A DNA stretch of 64,000 bases, from the NCBI GenBank assembly GCA_022592445.1, contig JABYQR010000096.1, positions 1 to 64,000 on the forward strand. The letters are read 5' to 3'. Positions 50,022 through 61,874 of this stretch are shown piece by piece. The stretch is from Cytidiella melzeri. Lineage: Eukaryota; Basidiomycota; Agaricomycetes; Polyporales; Irpicaceae. The first letter of the stretch is position 1. Each line of letters opens with the position of its first letter. A program made the position numbers and the translations under genes. The notes beneath the pieces were generated by a model. The model had not been told where the DNA came from and did no database searches. It saw nothing but the letters and a program-made list of their open reading frames with translations.

Positions 50022-53000
50022 ATGTATCACCATGCGCGTAGGAGGTCAGGACCTAACGTTTGTGAACGTCTACAACGATTCACAAACGTTTGCAGCAGTT
50101 ACGTACCTGTTGGAGCACGTAGAGGCTCTCCCAAGGGTGACTACTATGGCCGGGGATTTCAACCTGCGGGATCCTATGTGGGATGGAGGAGAACGTCGAG
50201 AGGGGGTGACACGGCGCCACCTGTCGCAGCGCGAGGATCTTCGCAAACTGGCCCAAGAGCAACTTGGCCTTGAGCTTCTGAACAAGCCCGATGGGCCCCC
50301 AACCTGGTTGTACAACAATCTTGGTGTCCGAGAGAGCGTGATAGACTTGGTGTGGATCAACTCAGAGAGGCGGACCAGCAACAGGCTCCAGGTCGACGAT
50401 GTGGGGCGGTCGCATAGCGAACATGCTATCCTGAGATGGAAGATTGGTGTGAATACACAGGCGACTCGTACTCCTAACGTTAAGCGTGGCTTGGAGGAAG
50501 GGGAGGCTTACATTCGAAGCTGTCGTGCGCTTCTGAATGCTATCCCGCTAGAGTATGAGTCGCCTCAGCATGTGGAGGCAATTGGAAACATGATTGGAAC
50601 CCACCTTGAGAGAGTGTGGCAACAGCACGCCATGCTACCTAAGCCCTCGCAGCACTCTAAGTCGTGGTGGAGTCATGAGTGCGGCACCATTGTCAAGCAG
50701 ATCCGGGACCTCCGGCTCCGTAGGAAGGAACTTGTCGCGGAACGCGGACGGTGGCAGGCTCGCGTCATCCGGGAGGGCGAGGGCTTTGATCTCTTGTGGC
50801 ACCAGGAGGTGGTCCGGGTGACACGGGACATTGCAGCAATATCTGGCCACATAGATCGCGCTACTCGCAGCATGAAGGGGGCAGTTAGGAGAGCCAAACG
50901 CTCGTTCTTTGACAAGACCATAGCCAAGACTAACAACGCACGGATATGGGACCTTGTCGAGTGGACTAAACCACGCAAGATGACTACCACCACCGGCCTG
51001 GTTGACAGCGAGGGGAAGCCACTCGACGAGCCGGAACTGGCGTCGGCGGCCTTCCAGGAACAGTTCACGCCTGTGAATCCTCGCTGAGTCGACATGTCGC
51101 TGCTGGACGAGATACCCCAACAACAGGAGCAAGAGTTCCCCCCGTTCTCCAAACTGGAGGTACGCGAGGCCTTGGCTTGCACCAGCAACTTATCGACGCC
51201 AGGACCAGACCACGCCAGCTGGTTCTGGCTGAAGCGGATTATCACCGACCTATCAGACTGTTTGTGCGAAGACGAGAGCCATGCCGCCGAACACTGTGAC
51301 ATTGAGCTCCGGGTTACGGCGTTCTCTAATGGGTACGTTCAGCATGGCATACATCCGTCAGTCTTCAAGAAGTCACGTACTGTGGTTATTCCAAAACCAA
51401 ACAAGTCCGACTACTCCCGGGCCAAAGCGTATCGTCCTATCGTGCTGCTGAACTGCTTGGGCAAGTTGCTGGAAAAGGTCATTGCCTGTCGAATGCAGTT
51501 CGATGCGCAGAAGTTTGGTATTATGCACGCCTGCCAGTTTGGTAGGGCCATGCAGCACAGCACTCAGGACGCGGGCATTCAGCTGGTACACAACATTCAG
51601 CAAGCGTGGAAGCAAGGGGTGGACTCAACTGCGTTGTTGCTCGACGTGTCCCAGTTCTTCCCATCCATTCATCACGAGGTGATGGCGGCCATCCTGAAGA
51701 AACAAGGCTTCAAGGCTAGTCTGTGCGCGTACTTTGCGAATTACCTGGTGGGTCGTCAGACAGAGTTCCTGTTCAATGGCCACATGTCCGCCCCCGCAGA
51801 CTTCTCCACAGGTGTTGGTTAGGGCTCCGCTCTATCCCCGGTACTCACCGGGCTGTACATTGCGCCCATACTCCACCTTGTTGCCCCAGAGGGGAAGGTC
51901 CTCGAGGGCAATGCCACTTTACAATTCTTCGTTGATGACGGGCTCATTCATGTGGCAGGCAAACTGGGACCCGTTCACGATCAAAGGGACGGCCTAATCT
52001 ATAACAACTGGATTATCAAGGGCTTGTTCGAGTCTGTGGTCACTAACCTCGGACGTCTCGGGCTGGGAGTGGAACTTGACAAACTCGAGCTCATGCACTT
52101 CAGGTGCGCTCGCGAGGCCGAGTGGGGTAGAGGCAAGCCATTGGGGCCAAAGCTGAAAATACAAATCCAAGGGAACCTGCATACCATCGTGCCAAAGGCA
52201 AAGATGAGGTACCTGGGATTCTTCTTAGATCCGAAGCTCACCTTCCGTGATCATGTGCGGTTCTACGCCACCAAGGCATCCAGCACTGTACAGGCTCTTC
52301 GGATGCTCGGTAACTCTGCTAGGGGGATGACACCGAAGGACAAGCGACGCTTGTACATCTCGAACGTCTTGCCTATCCTAGCCTACGGCGCGCAATTGTG
52401 GTGGCACCCTCAGTGGAAAGGGAAGTCGTGGATAGCAAACTCGCTTCAGAAGGCCCAGAATAAGGCGGCGCGGTGGATAACTGGAGGTTTCCGCACGACG
52501 CCAGTTGGAGCACTCGAGATGATGGCGGGCTTGTTCCCTATCAAACATCAGATTGATAAGTTCATGAAAAAGGCATGTTTACGCACCCGTGTACTCCACG
52601 CGGGGCACCCCACGCGTGCTCACTTACTGCCCCCATGGCGGACTTTGGCAACCCGTGTAGTTGCGCCCCTACCTCTACGCGGGAGGCCTGGTAAAGACGG
52701 GGTCACCCCCATGAGCCACATCCATTTGCTAGGGGCGGTGTGCACAGAGGTGTTTGATGTGCTGCATGACGAGTGCCGGCCGGGGCAGCGGTTACAGGAC
52801 GGGTTTGCAGCGCAGATTATCCTGCACATGAACGTGGTGGACGGGGCAGTGGCTCCCCCAAAGGCCAATCGGGATGCACTCAACTCGTGGGTCAACACAA
52901 AACTGAACCCGCTGATCCGGAGTCTTGAGCGGGATTGCACTTGCGCAATCGTCTTCACGGACGGATCACAAAAGAAAGATAGCGACCCTACCCGGCCAGT

Positions 53001-54409
53001 ACAAGCTGGTTTGGCGTGGCTAGTCAAGCACTCTAACAAGGTGTGACAGGGGCGCTTTGGGTGCGGTCAGGCCACACCGTACAATGCTGAGATGGCTGCG
53101 TTGGCGCAAGGGTTGCGTGAGGCAGTGACTGACTTGCCAGACTCCGTAACCGACATACACGTCTTTGCTGACAATTCTGCAGCCCTGGCCTCTATCCTGG
53201 CTCCTGGGCGCGGACCGTCCCAAATGCTGGCAGTGGCTGCGAGCGCGTCCATCCGACCATGGCTCGAGGAATTGGAGCAGCACCGTGTGCACCTCTGGTG
53301 GAGCCCGGGTCACCGGGGAGTATACTGGAACACAGTGGTGGACCGGGAGGCGGGCTTAGCCACCAAAGAACCCTGCGACGATGTGTCGTTTGCATACGCG
53401 CGTCAGCAGGTTACGGCCCAGGCCTACCTGGCTTGGTCAAAGGACATGGAACGGCCTAAGTATCGAGGGCAGCAGTCCCTCATCAATCACACCCCCTTGT
53501 TTGCCAAATGTAAGCACACCTCAGCTAATTGGTTCCTGAAGACGGCGGGGAGCAGTACTACTCACATGTCTCGACTTGTGCGGTTCGTCAGTGGCCACTT
53601 TCCACATGGAGCCTTCCGCGAAAGGTTCAACCTGGAGGGGAGGCGCAAATGCTGGTGCGGGCAGATCAGTATCGAGACCAGGGACCACATGTGGTTCGAC
53701 TGCAAGCTGTGGATCAGAAAACACAAGCCGCCGGATGTGTGACGGCACGGGGAACATCGACGGGACGCACTGGATCTTGCACCAGTCGCACCGCAGGGTG
53801 TAGATCCAGCTGCTCACGCACAGCAACTCTGGCGTGGCACTCAGCCTGAGCTGGAGGAAGTCAATGAATTTCTCCAACTGAACCCCGTGGCCGTCACCTT
53901 CCAGTGGCTGGAGCTTGTTGAGCGAGGGTTCCGGGATCTCGAGGAAGGGGATTATGACTCACCGACCGTCCTCAGAATCAACCTTCACACTACTATGCGA
54001 AAAAAGGCATTTGACCACTGGTTTCGCCGGGACCCGAAGGCGTCGCTTGCCTCCTTCAACAAGGCTTATGCAGTGGCCGCGCTAAGGTGCAGCACAGGGG
54101 GCGTTGGACAAGGCAGCGCAGATACAAGTACTCACCGAGTTTGGGCTCGCGCCGGCGCAGGCAAGGGAGCACATACAGCAAGTTGACGATCCGGCTCACC
54201 GCCGCCCGGAGTTGAGTCACCTAGGGCGCTAGCGGGCAAAGGACTGAAGTCCCCCTTTGGTAATATGCTAGCTGTTTGTCAGTGTTTGGGCCCCCGGTTT
54301 TGTTCCTTTCCCTTCTCTTTTTCTATCGTCTCTGTCTCCGTAAATTATTAGGTGTACATGTACCATGGTAGTACGCACTTTAAACACGTGGATATAAAAA
54401 TGAAAAAAC
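50022..54409 (+). mobile_element. Tad-like LINE (non-LTR retrotransposon), 5'-truncated
   Basis: 4.4 kb inserted in the DDE transposase. A perfect 14-bp duplication (ATCAGTGGGAAGAC) flanks it at 50008-50021 and 54410-54423. The 3' end is A-rich (TGAAAAAAC). Only the C-terminal part of an APE-type endonuclease is present at the left end, so the copy is 5'-truncated, as is usual for LINEs. Confidence 0.9.
50036..54232 (+). pseudogene. LINE ORF2 (endonuclease C-terminus, RT, RNase H), broken
   Basis: A single frame holds the endonuclease C-terminal part (VNVYND, AGDFNLRDPMWD, DLVWIN, SHSEHAILRW), RT (SKSRTVVIPKP-like region near 51370, YRPIVLLNCLGKLLEKV, LLLDVSQFFPSIHH, FFVDDGLIH near 51930) and RNase H (VFTDGSQKK, YNAEMAALAQGL, VFADNSAALASI, WSPGHRGV). 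A Cys/His motif near 53650-53690 (CWCGQISIETRDH) follows. TGA at 51085, TAG at 51820, TGA at 53044 and TGA at 53740 interrupt the frame. The last 40 or so codons are in another frame, ending with the TAG at 54230-54232. RT and RNase H layout fits the fungal Tad clade. Confidence 0.88.
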
Positions 54410-54423
54410 ATCAGTGGGAAGAC

Positions 54424-54993
54424 GACGACAACTCCAAGGACTGCAACGTCAATCAAATCAACAACTCACCACACTGCTGCATGCTCAGCGTGCTTTTGGT
54501 GCAGGCAGACTTTCAATTGGAGAAGCCCATGATCCAACTTTTCTTGGAAGAAGCTGGACACAAGTGTTATTTCCTCCCGAAATTTCACTGTGAGTTCAAC
54601 CTGATCGAGATGTACTGGGGCTGGGTGAAACGACGTGAGTCTTCGAACAAGTCTTACACATTTCCTCCCGTAGCTGATGCATAGAGCCAGGCTTCCAGTG
54701 CCTCACTGATGGCACATTCAAGACCGGTAAAGAGCTGCTCCCGGAACTACTCAACTCATGTGAAGTGAAGACCATTCGAGCTTTCTTTTGAAAGTTGTGG
54801 CGGTACATGGATGCATACAGGTGCGCTGAATATGTCAGCTTACTCTTCCGTTGTTCAGTCCTCATTTACCTGTCTTCTCAGCAAGGGCCTCAACAACAGG
54901 CAGGTTGAATTTGCAGTCAAGAGATACACCTCACACAGGCGCATTCCAAACAGCATTATGATGGATTTAGGAATGCTCGACAACCTCAACTGA
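54424..54993 (+). pseudogene. DDE transposase, C-terminal part after LINE
   Basis: This resumes in the frame left at 50021 (QWED/DDNSKDCN). It holds the third acidic site in FLPKFHCEFNLIEMYWGWVK, which matches the N-x-I-E-x-x-W signature of IS630/Tc1 transposases. After two probable introns it continues as TIRAFF, a TGA at 54789-54791 (CGA to TGA), then LWRYMDAYR and RQVEFAVKRYTSHRRIP, and stops at 54993. Confidence 0.75.
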
Positions 54994-55000
54994 GGGCGAT

Positions 55001-55041
55001 GAACAGTGAACAGTGAACGGTGAACGGTATACGGTGTACGG
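55001..55041. repeat. Short 7-bp tandem repeat
   Basis: Repeats of GAACAGT and GAACGGT follow directly after the transposase stop, degrading into TATACGGTGTACGG. Confidence 0.6.
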
Positions 55042-55180
55042 GGTCGTGAAAAGTGTCCGGGGGCCATATTACCTTATTTAGCAATTAGACACCTTTCTTA
55101 ATAGAAAACTCTCAATCTCCTCCTGCCAAAACTTTTGGACGTCGAGCAGGAGGAAAGTAGCTCAATAGCTCGATAGCTAT

Positions 55181-56060
55181 ATGCTATCCTTATGCATTCC
55201 GTACACAATTGGTAAGTTTGATAATATTTTGGTGGACTTAATACAAAAATTGAAAACAAGGCGCCAAGAGGTTGGTTTTGAGCGTAGCGCACTGTATGAA
55301 CACCCACTGTACCATGCCAATAAGGACCAGAAGTATCACGACCTCTGGAAGACACTACACAAGTATCATCCAGACATCTTGAAGGATATCATTGCAGGTG
55401 GAGCAATGGGTGCAACCCAGATGAGTCACACAGTAGGTTACTCAGTTCCGTCCAGTTCTTTGCCAAGCTACTGACCACTCACTACGGCCTCTTCAATGAC
55501 GATGTAGCTGAAACAGGGCCGGAGGAAATTGCGGCAAGCCATGGTCAACGGTATCAAGAGGCACATCTGCGACTGGTATGCCTTCACTCCACCTCTGGTT
55601 CCCGGTTGTCGCGATCAACAGGGCTTCAAGCACAACAATTGCGGACACCTGATCTGTCCCGCTGATTATCTGTGGGACAATGATGAACAGTAAGTCAATA
55701 TTCTTGATTCATGCTCTTGTTAATCCATTCCTGAAATTAGAGTTCGCACTGCTTTGCTGAACCACGAGTTCTGTAAATATCCTATCGAGCCCTGCCATCT
55801 CCCGTTGATGTTGTGGGCCAATGAGGAGTATAACCCAGATAATCTTGTCAAGGGCTTTGGCCGCAACATTCTCATTGTCAAGGTAGGCTGTCATTGGTGG
55901 TTCAGAACTTGTCTTGTTTTGCTGCTGATTTTTCTATCTACAACAGGCAATGCTGCTCTTTTTGTGTGGCCTGGCTGCTGCTAACAGCATCAACCACGAT
56001 ACAGATGAACACGGCTCTGCCGGTGCTGCCAGTGGGACATCAAACACCAAACCTTGTTGG
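55181..56060 (+). pseudogene. Transposon-associated ORF remnant
   Basis: Coding-like blocks run through stops and probable introns: LKTRRQEVGFERSALYEH, HDLWKTLHKYHPDILKDI, then PLVPGCRDQQGFKHNNCGHL, CPADYLWDND, and LLNHEFCKYPIEPCHLPLML with GFGRNILIVK. The style matches the long repeat-associated ORFs of agaricomycete genomes that accompany DDE elements, but I cannot assign a family. Not a host gene in its present state. Confidence 0.4.
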
Positions 56061-56253
56061 TCCACTTTTAAGCATAGCACGGGTGCAGGTTACCTATAGG
56101 TACTCATGGGTTAACCCTCACAACAACCCACAGGTATATTGACTCATGGGTAGCACATACCTGGGGTGCAGGTTGGCTACAGGTGCGGGTCAGCTATCTG
56201 AGAAGTATGATACCTGCTGGTCAACCCGCGGGTAAGCAAAAGAAAGAAAGAAT

Positions 56254-57162
56254 TTAATCTTCAACAACATGTACATCAGTATCTACAGTGATAGCCTTCT
56301 CTTTGCCCTTCTTTGGCCGTTTGTTTTTATCTTGAAAGACCTGTAGTATCTCCTCCTCAGGTATGACACCCGGAATAGAAGCCCATGAACTCAGAACAGT
56401 TGCAGCACGAGTAGACTCATCGTTCAGAGAATGACACCGTTTTGAGACAGTGAGGCCACCGCGCGAGAAAGCACGCTCAACATCGGTTGACAAAGCCTGT
56501 GCAGACAAGAAGTCAATGGCCATTTACGCAAGTACCTGCTTGTGTGTACTGTTGCTGGACACTAGAATGCCATTCCAATGCTGCAAAGGATTGTCAACAT
56601 CAATGAGGCACGACGACTGAAGATAGTCATCGAGAACATCGATAGCATTGCTATTTCGCCCGTATTGATCAAGTTTTGCAAAGCGATCGTTTGGTCATTG
56701 ACGTCCGGGCTACAGAAAGATCCAATAAGTCAATTCCAAGTCCTCTCAAATATTGAAAATGTACTGGAGCAGCCCAAACTGCCGGCGTTGGTTGCAAGGC
56801 TTCATGGCTATCCAATGCTGGGTCAGAGGGCCTATAGTTGCTCTGCCACTGCTCCCGCAGAAGGTTCTCTGCCGTGCAAATCCATTCAGCAGGCCAATTC
56901 ATATCTCGGAAATACTTCGTCTTGTACCGAGGGTGGAGCACTGCAAGGAAAACACAATTAGAAACAGTTAATAAGAAACATCTGACTCTCCGAGGTACTC
57001 ACTCATGGCCAGGCGGTACATTACAGAGTCATCAGTTTTGGAGTAGTACTTGTTCAGCACCTGAAGGCCTTGAGCAGCTGCCAAGCGGACAATACCTGAT
57101 GCAGACACGTTCTCTGCCATGTCTTCAAGTGCAACGGTAAGTATGTCTATGACCGGGATGAC
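56254..57162 (-). pseudogene. hAT transposase C-terminal fragment
   Basis: Minus-strand blocks give the C-terminal half of a hAT transposase. They include VIPVIDILT and LAAAQGLQVLNKYYSKTDDS (about 57010-57160), LHPRYKTKYF (about 56900) and the dimerisation domain (MAIDFLSAQALSTDVERAFSRGG, 56440-56523). It ends at 56254 with an acidic/basic tail. An intron separates the first two blocks. The upstream half is cut off by the Gypsy-G LTR at 57163. Confidence 0.8.
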
Positions 57163-57917
57163 TGACACGGAGACAGGGCTCGACGTGACAAACAGGGACA
57201 CGATGTGGATGACGACGAGGAGGTGGTGGCAGGCGTGAAGCACAATGCGTTCACCAGCTATCAAACTTATTCAGAAATCTAGCCCAGTAAAGACCAAGTT
57301 AGTATTGTTACTACCAGCTATGTAGTACAAGAGGGGGTTGCTTACCTAGCCCAGTAAAGACCAAGAGGTCGAGATGGGGGCTAGGAGCGTACATGCAGCA
57401 TCTTATATAGACTTCAGGGACCTGCGCACAGACCATGTTGAGGGCAGGCTTTGCAAGAAGCCATGGGAACAAAGAACAAAAGAACTACCTAAAGGAGAAC
57501 AATAGCTATTGTCTAGACCTTGCCAAGAACTCTACCCGTGAGAGAATCTATCTAAAAGGAGACCAACTATTGTATTCCATTCCCACACATGTGAGAACAT
57601 CCTTCCATAAAGAGAACAATAAGGAAAGAACAAAAGGAGTCCATGTGGACGTCATTTATGACATCAAACCCTAGCTATGGGCTGAGCCATGTGGTTGTAG
57701 CCATGTGGTCTTACTTAAGCTAAGTCACATGCCAGTGTGACGTAGTAGCCAGTAATGTGACCGTGTGGAGCGTCTAATCCACGTGATACGGGCGCTTAAT
57801 AGACGTGCAAAGGAGTTTGTGCAGAGAAGGTTGCAACTGAGCTACAGCCCGGAGTTTTACAGATAAAAACAAGAGGTAAATTGCGAAAATTAAGGGCTAG
57901 TCAGGCCATCCATGACA
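57163..57917 (-). repeat. Gypsy-G 3' LTR
   Basis: 755 bp. On the minus strand it begins TGTCATGGATGG and ends GTGTCAGTCA. It contains several AACAATAG motifs in both orientations. Solo copies lie at 469-1224 and 47544-48298. Confidence 0.9.
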
Positions 57918-57931
57918 TTACCCCCCTCCTA
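57918..57931 (-). other. Gypsy-G polypurine tract
   Basis: On the minus strand the sequence AGGAGGGGGGTAA abuts the start of the 3' LTR. Confidence 0.75.
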
Positions 57932-58082
57932 AAATCGAGCGTCCTCGCGAAGCATCACTGTGCTGTGGTGATAGAGGTCTTCTACCCGTCTACAGGGATT
58001 CAGCAGAATTGCCCCGATTGTCTAGTCAGAAGGATGCTAGGAAGTTTCTCCCCTTCTGGTGTCGTTGACTCGACGTTACCCG

Positions 58083-61000
58083 TCAGTGTGATGTTCTTGA
58101 GATATCCAGACCGATGTGTTTGCCTTCATCCCAGCTAAGATCGTAAGTAGATGGATAGATCGTGCGAAGGAAAGCGGGGTCGGTCTGGGTATTGAATTCC
58201 CGAAAGTGCGAGCGGAGATCCGCGAAGAGTGAAGCTTTGATGACCCGGGGCGCTCCGGGGTTTGCTTTGTAGAAGTCGTCAATCGCTTCTTGACTATTCT
58301 CGAGGTTTTCTACTGGTTCCCAGCTATTGTGTCCGTCTGAATACCCTTCCCATTTGACTAGGAATTGCAATTTCTTCCAACGTCCGTGTAGCCTGCTGTC
58401 TAGCACCTTTTCGACGACGTACTGTTCTTCTCCTTCTATGACAATAGGATCAGGAGGTGGAGGTACATCTTTGCCGTTGTTGTGCCAGGGACTTAGACGG
58501 TTGATGTGGAAGACAGGGTGGATTCGGAGATAGCTGGGTAGATCGAGTTTGTAATCGAGATCGCCAATGCGTTCGATGACCTTGTACGGGCCGAGCTGTC
58601 GAGGACCGAGTTTAGGGGTAGCCTGATGAATCTGGACGTTCTTAGCGTTTAGCCAGACCATGTCCCCTACTTGGAAGACGCGTGGAGAACGCTTCTCAGA
58701 CTCGTAAAGTTGCTTCATCTTTTCTTTGCTTAGACGAAGAGCTGCTTCGGTCTCCTTTCATACTCGAGCCATATTATCCAGGCGCTCATCGAGTGAAGGG
58801 ATATTGCTTTGCTTGCCGACTGGTATGGTGAAGTCGGGGCGATATCCATAGATGACTTCAAACGGTGTTTGGGAGTTACCCGCGTGTACTCGCGAGTTGA
58901 GTGCAAACTCAGCCGCCGGTAGATGATCAACCCAGTCGTCTTGTCGTTGCTGACAGAATAGACGCAGATACTGTTCGATATCCTGGTTTTTGCGTTCGAC
59001 TTTGCCATTTCCTTGCGGATGATAGGCGGTCGTAAAACCAGTCTCTATGCCTAGGCGGTGATAGAGCGCACGCATGAAGCGTGCTGCGAACTGGGGTCCT
59101 CGGTCAGAGAACACCTTCTTGGGAATGCCGTGAAGTCGGAATACTTCTTTGTAATGTAGATCGGCAATCCCCTCAGCGTTAACCTTAGTAGTAGTAGGGA
59201 TGATGTGCGTTTGATCGGAGTAATGGTCGACGTAGACCGCGATCGAATCGAATCCCTTAGAGGGTGGCAGCTGGGTGATGAGATCTACTCCGACGTGTTC
59301 CCAAGGTCCGGCCGGAGTTTCCTGAGGCTGTAGTACTGCTTTAGGGTGTGGAGCTGACTTGTAGCGTTGGCAGCGATCACAACCTAGTACGTAAGTCTCA
59401 ATGAAGGCATTCATCTTCGGCCACCAATAGTGTCGTGAGACTAGCTCTATGGTGCCGTGTTTGCCCGGATGACCAGCCGCGGGTGTGTCATGGCAAGATT
59501 TGACGATTTCATGACGGAGCTCTTTGTTGTTAGGGATGTAGAGTTTTCCCTTGTAATAGATGAGCCCGTCACTCTCTTCCCATTCAAGTAAACCGCCGAC
59601 AAGTTTGCGAGGACCCTTTTTGCGAAGGGTAGCGAGAGCTTGTGCGACTTCTGCTTCTTGCTCCGTGCATTCTCGGATCTTTGATTCGAGTGGAGAAGCA
59701 GTGGCGAGCGCACTGGTAGCAAGGATCCGGAAGTGTTCCGGTTTCAGTACCACCTGATCCTTGTTGTCTTCTTCGTCCGTGACAGCGTGAGAGTGAAGAC
59801 GAGAGAGAGGATCAGCGTGTATCATGGTACTACCGGGCTTGTGTACCAACACGAAGTCAAGTCAGCCAAGAGTAATGACCAACGTGCTTGACGTCGAGTG
59901 AGGTGTTGCGCAGTCTTCCAGTACTGCAGGTTTGCGTGATCTGTCCAGATCTCAAACGGTTCCTTGAGCCCCTCAAGGTAGTGGCGCCAATCTTTGAGAG
60001 CCTCGGTGATGGCTAACATCTCCCGATCAAAGATTTCGTAGTTACGCTCTGCTTCAGTCATAGAGGCGGACCGGTAGGCGATAGGGTGGTAGAATCCATC
60101 TTCCTTCAATTTCTGGGAGATGATTCCACCGGTCGCATAGCCCGAGGCATCGACTTCTAGACGTGTAGGGAGTTCAGGGTCCCAGACTGCCAAGATAGGC
60201 TTAGTGGTAAAGGCCTTCTTTAGCAGCGTGAAGGCAGTCTCTTGTGCTGGACCCCAGACGAACGGTACGTCCTTCTTAGTAAGGTCGTGTAGAGGCCGCG
60301 CGTGCTTTGAGAAGTCTTGGATGAAGCGACGGTAGAAGTTAGCGAACCCGATGAATCCTCTGACTTCTTTGAGGTTCTTGGGTGTGGGCCACGTAGAAAC
60401 TGCTTGGACTTTGACAGGGTCCATAGCTACTTCGCCGGCGCGAATGATCAATCCAAGGTACTCGATCTCAGATTTCTCAAACTGCACTTTTCCGGACGAA
60501 GATACAGATCGTGCTGCTGAAGTCGCTCGAGGACTTCATGAACAACCTTGCGGTGCTCTGTCAGGTTGTTACTCCAGATCAATATGTCATCTAGATAGAC
60601 AGCCACCTTGCCCTCGGCCACGAGGTCAGCGAAGATGTTGTCCATCAGAGCTTGGAAGGTAGCGGGTGAGTTCGTGAGACCGAAGAACATGACTTTAGGT
60701 TCGAAGAGTCCTCGGTTGGTAACGAAAGCCGCTTTGTACTCATCTCCTTCTTTGATGCGGACATTGTGATATCCCCAACGAACATCGAATTTGGTGAAGA
60801 TCTTTGCACCCTTGAGCTTGTTGATGATGTCGGTGGCAAGCGGTAGAGGGTAGCGGTTCTTCACGGTGATGTCGTTGAGTTTACGATAGTCCTGAATAAG
60901 TCGGAGTTTGTTGTCCTTCTTTTTGATGAAAAAGACTGGAGAAGCCATCGGAGACTTAGAAGGCGTGATGTAACCTTTTGCTAGGTTCTCCTGAATGAAC

Positions 61001-61869
61001 TTGTCAAGTTCGGCTTGTTCGTTCAGGGGCATAGGGTAAACTTTCGATTTGATGGTCTCAGGAGCGTCTGGTTTGAGATCAATCGAATGGTCCCAGGGCT
61101 GATGCTGGGGTAGCCGATTAGACTCTTCCTCAGAGAAGACTTTAGCATGTCGGTGATACTCTGATGGAACAATGTCTTCGAAGGAGCGCTGAGCTTTAGC
61201 TTCGTTTGCTTCGGCAGCAAGCTTGGTAGAATAGGTGAAGCCGGCCATACACCAGACTTCGTCAGTGGTGTCTTGGATAATACCGGCTTTGACCCACTGC
61301 CTACGTTCTTTGCGATTACCGTCAACCTTCTGGAAAGGTTCATCAGGAGATTCTTCCGAGCCGCTCGGAATTGTCATTTCTCCTTTTTCCCAGTTAACGG
61401 TAGGGTTTACGCGTTTGAGCCATGGTAGCCCAAGAATAACGTCTTCTGGACCTAAGTCCGTGACGAGAAACTCTGCCTTTTCTGTGTGGTCTCCAACTGT
61501 AAGTGTGAGGCGCACGAAGTGTGTTAATCCGCCCGCTTTGTTCTTAGTTCCGTCAATGTTGTGTAATGAGATGATCCTTTCAAGAGGGTGTTGGATAATC
61601 TTATGCTTTTTGACGAACTGGTGACTGATGAACAAAGCCGTGGCTCCTGAGTCAATCATAGCAGGAACACGGATGCTTCTATTGAGACCTTTGACTAGTA
61701 CATGTACACGGAAATGAGAAGATAACCGATCTAGCGACGAGATAGTACATGAAGAGATAACAGACGACGGGCACGGAGTTGCTATGGTACACGAAGATGA
61801 CGAGGTAGAAGACGAGGACGGGGTATCGGGGGGACTCGCAGCTGCGGCTTTGTCACGAGTCCGTTTCAA
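58083..61869 (-). pseudogene. Gypsy-G Pol: protease, RT, RNase H, integrase, chromodomain; broken
   Basis: Pol overlaps the gag stop in the -1 frame. Order on the minus strand: protease MIDSGATALFISHQF (near 61650), RT (KKDNKLRLIQDYRKLN, FDVRWGYHNVRI, AVYLDDILIWS near 60590), RNase H (VDASGYATGG, FDREMLAI, WTDHANLQYW), and integrase with H2C2 zinc site (GHPGKHGTIELVSRHYWW to CDRCQRYK). The core holds VDLITQLPPSKGF, FSDRGPQFAARF and YHPQGNGKVER. Then come a GPY-type module (GPYKVIERIG) and a chromodomain (YVVEKVLDSR, LQFLVKWEGYSDGHNSWEP, near 58290-58420). Breaks are a one-base loss near 60488 (KC/QFEK), a one-base loss near 59862, and a TGA at 58758-58760 (C-to-T of CGA). Confidence 0.9.
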
Positions 61870-61874
61870 AAAAC
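61861..61874 (-). promoter_or_regulatory. Candidate -1 ribosomal frameshift site at gag/pol overlap
   Basis: The gag stop is read as GTT TTT TGA on the minus strand. A one-base backward slip on the six-T run reads TTT TTG and enters the pol frame, which is open from there into protease. Confidence 0.5.

Larger units (their letters stand above)
46818..54993 (+). mobile_element. DDE (IS630/Tc1-like) transposon gene, interrupted by solo LTR and LINE
   Basis: One decayed transposase gene spans 46818-54993 once the solo Gypsy LTR (47544-48298) and the LINE (50022-54409) are taken out. Coding blocks are 46818-47222 (acidic N-terminal ORF, probably followed by an intron), 47395-47543 joined in frame to 48299 onward, then 48305-50021, then 54424-54993. 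Terminal inverted repeats were not found. Confidence 0.7.

Noticed and set aside
50020..54367. ACATGTA...CCATG similarity as the LINE target duplication
   Set aside because: Imperfect, and it does not restore the transposase frame. The 14-bp ATCAGTGGGAAGAC pair is perfect and does.
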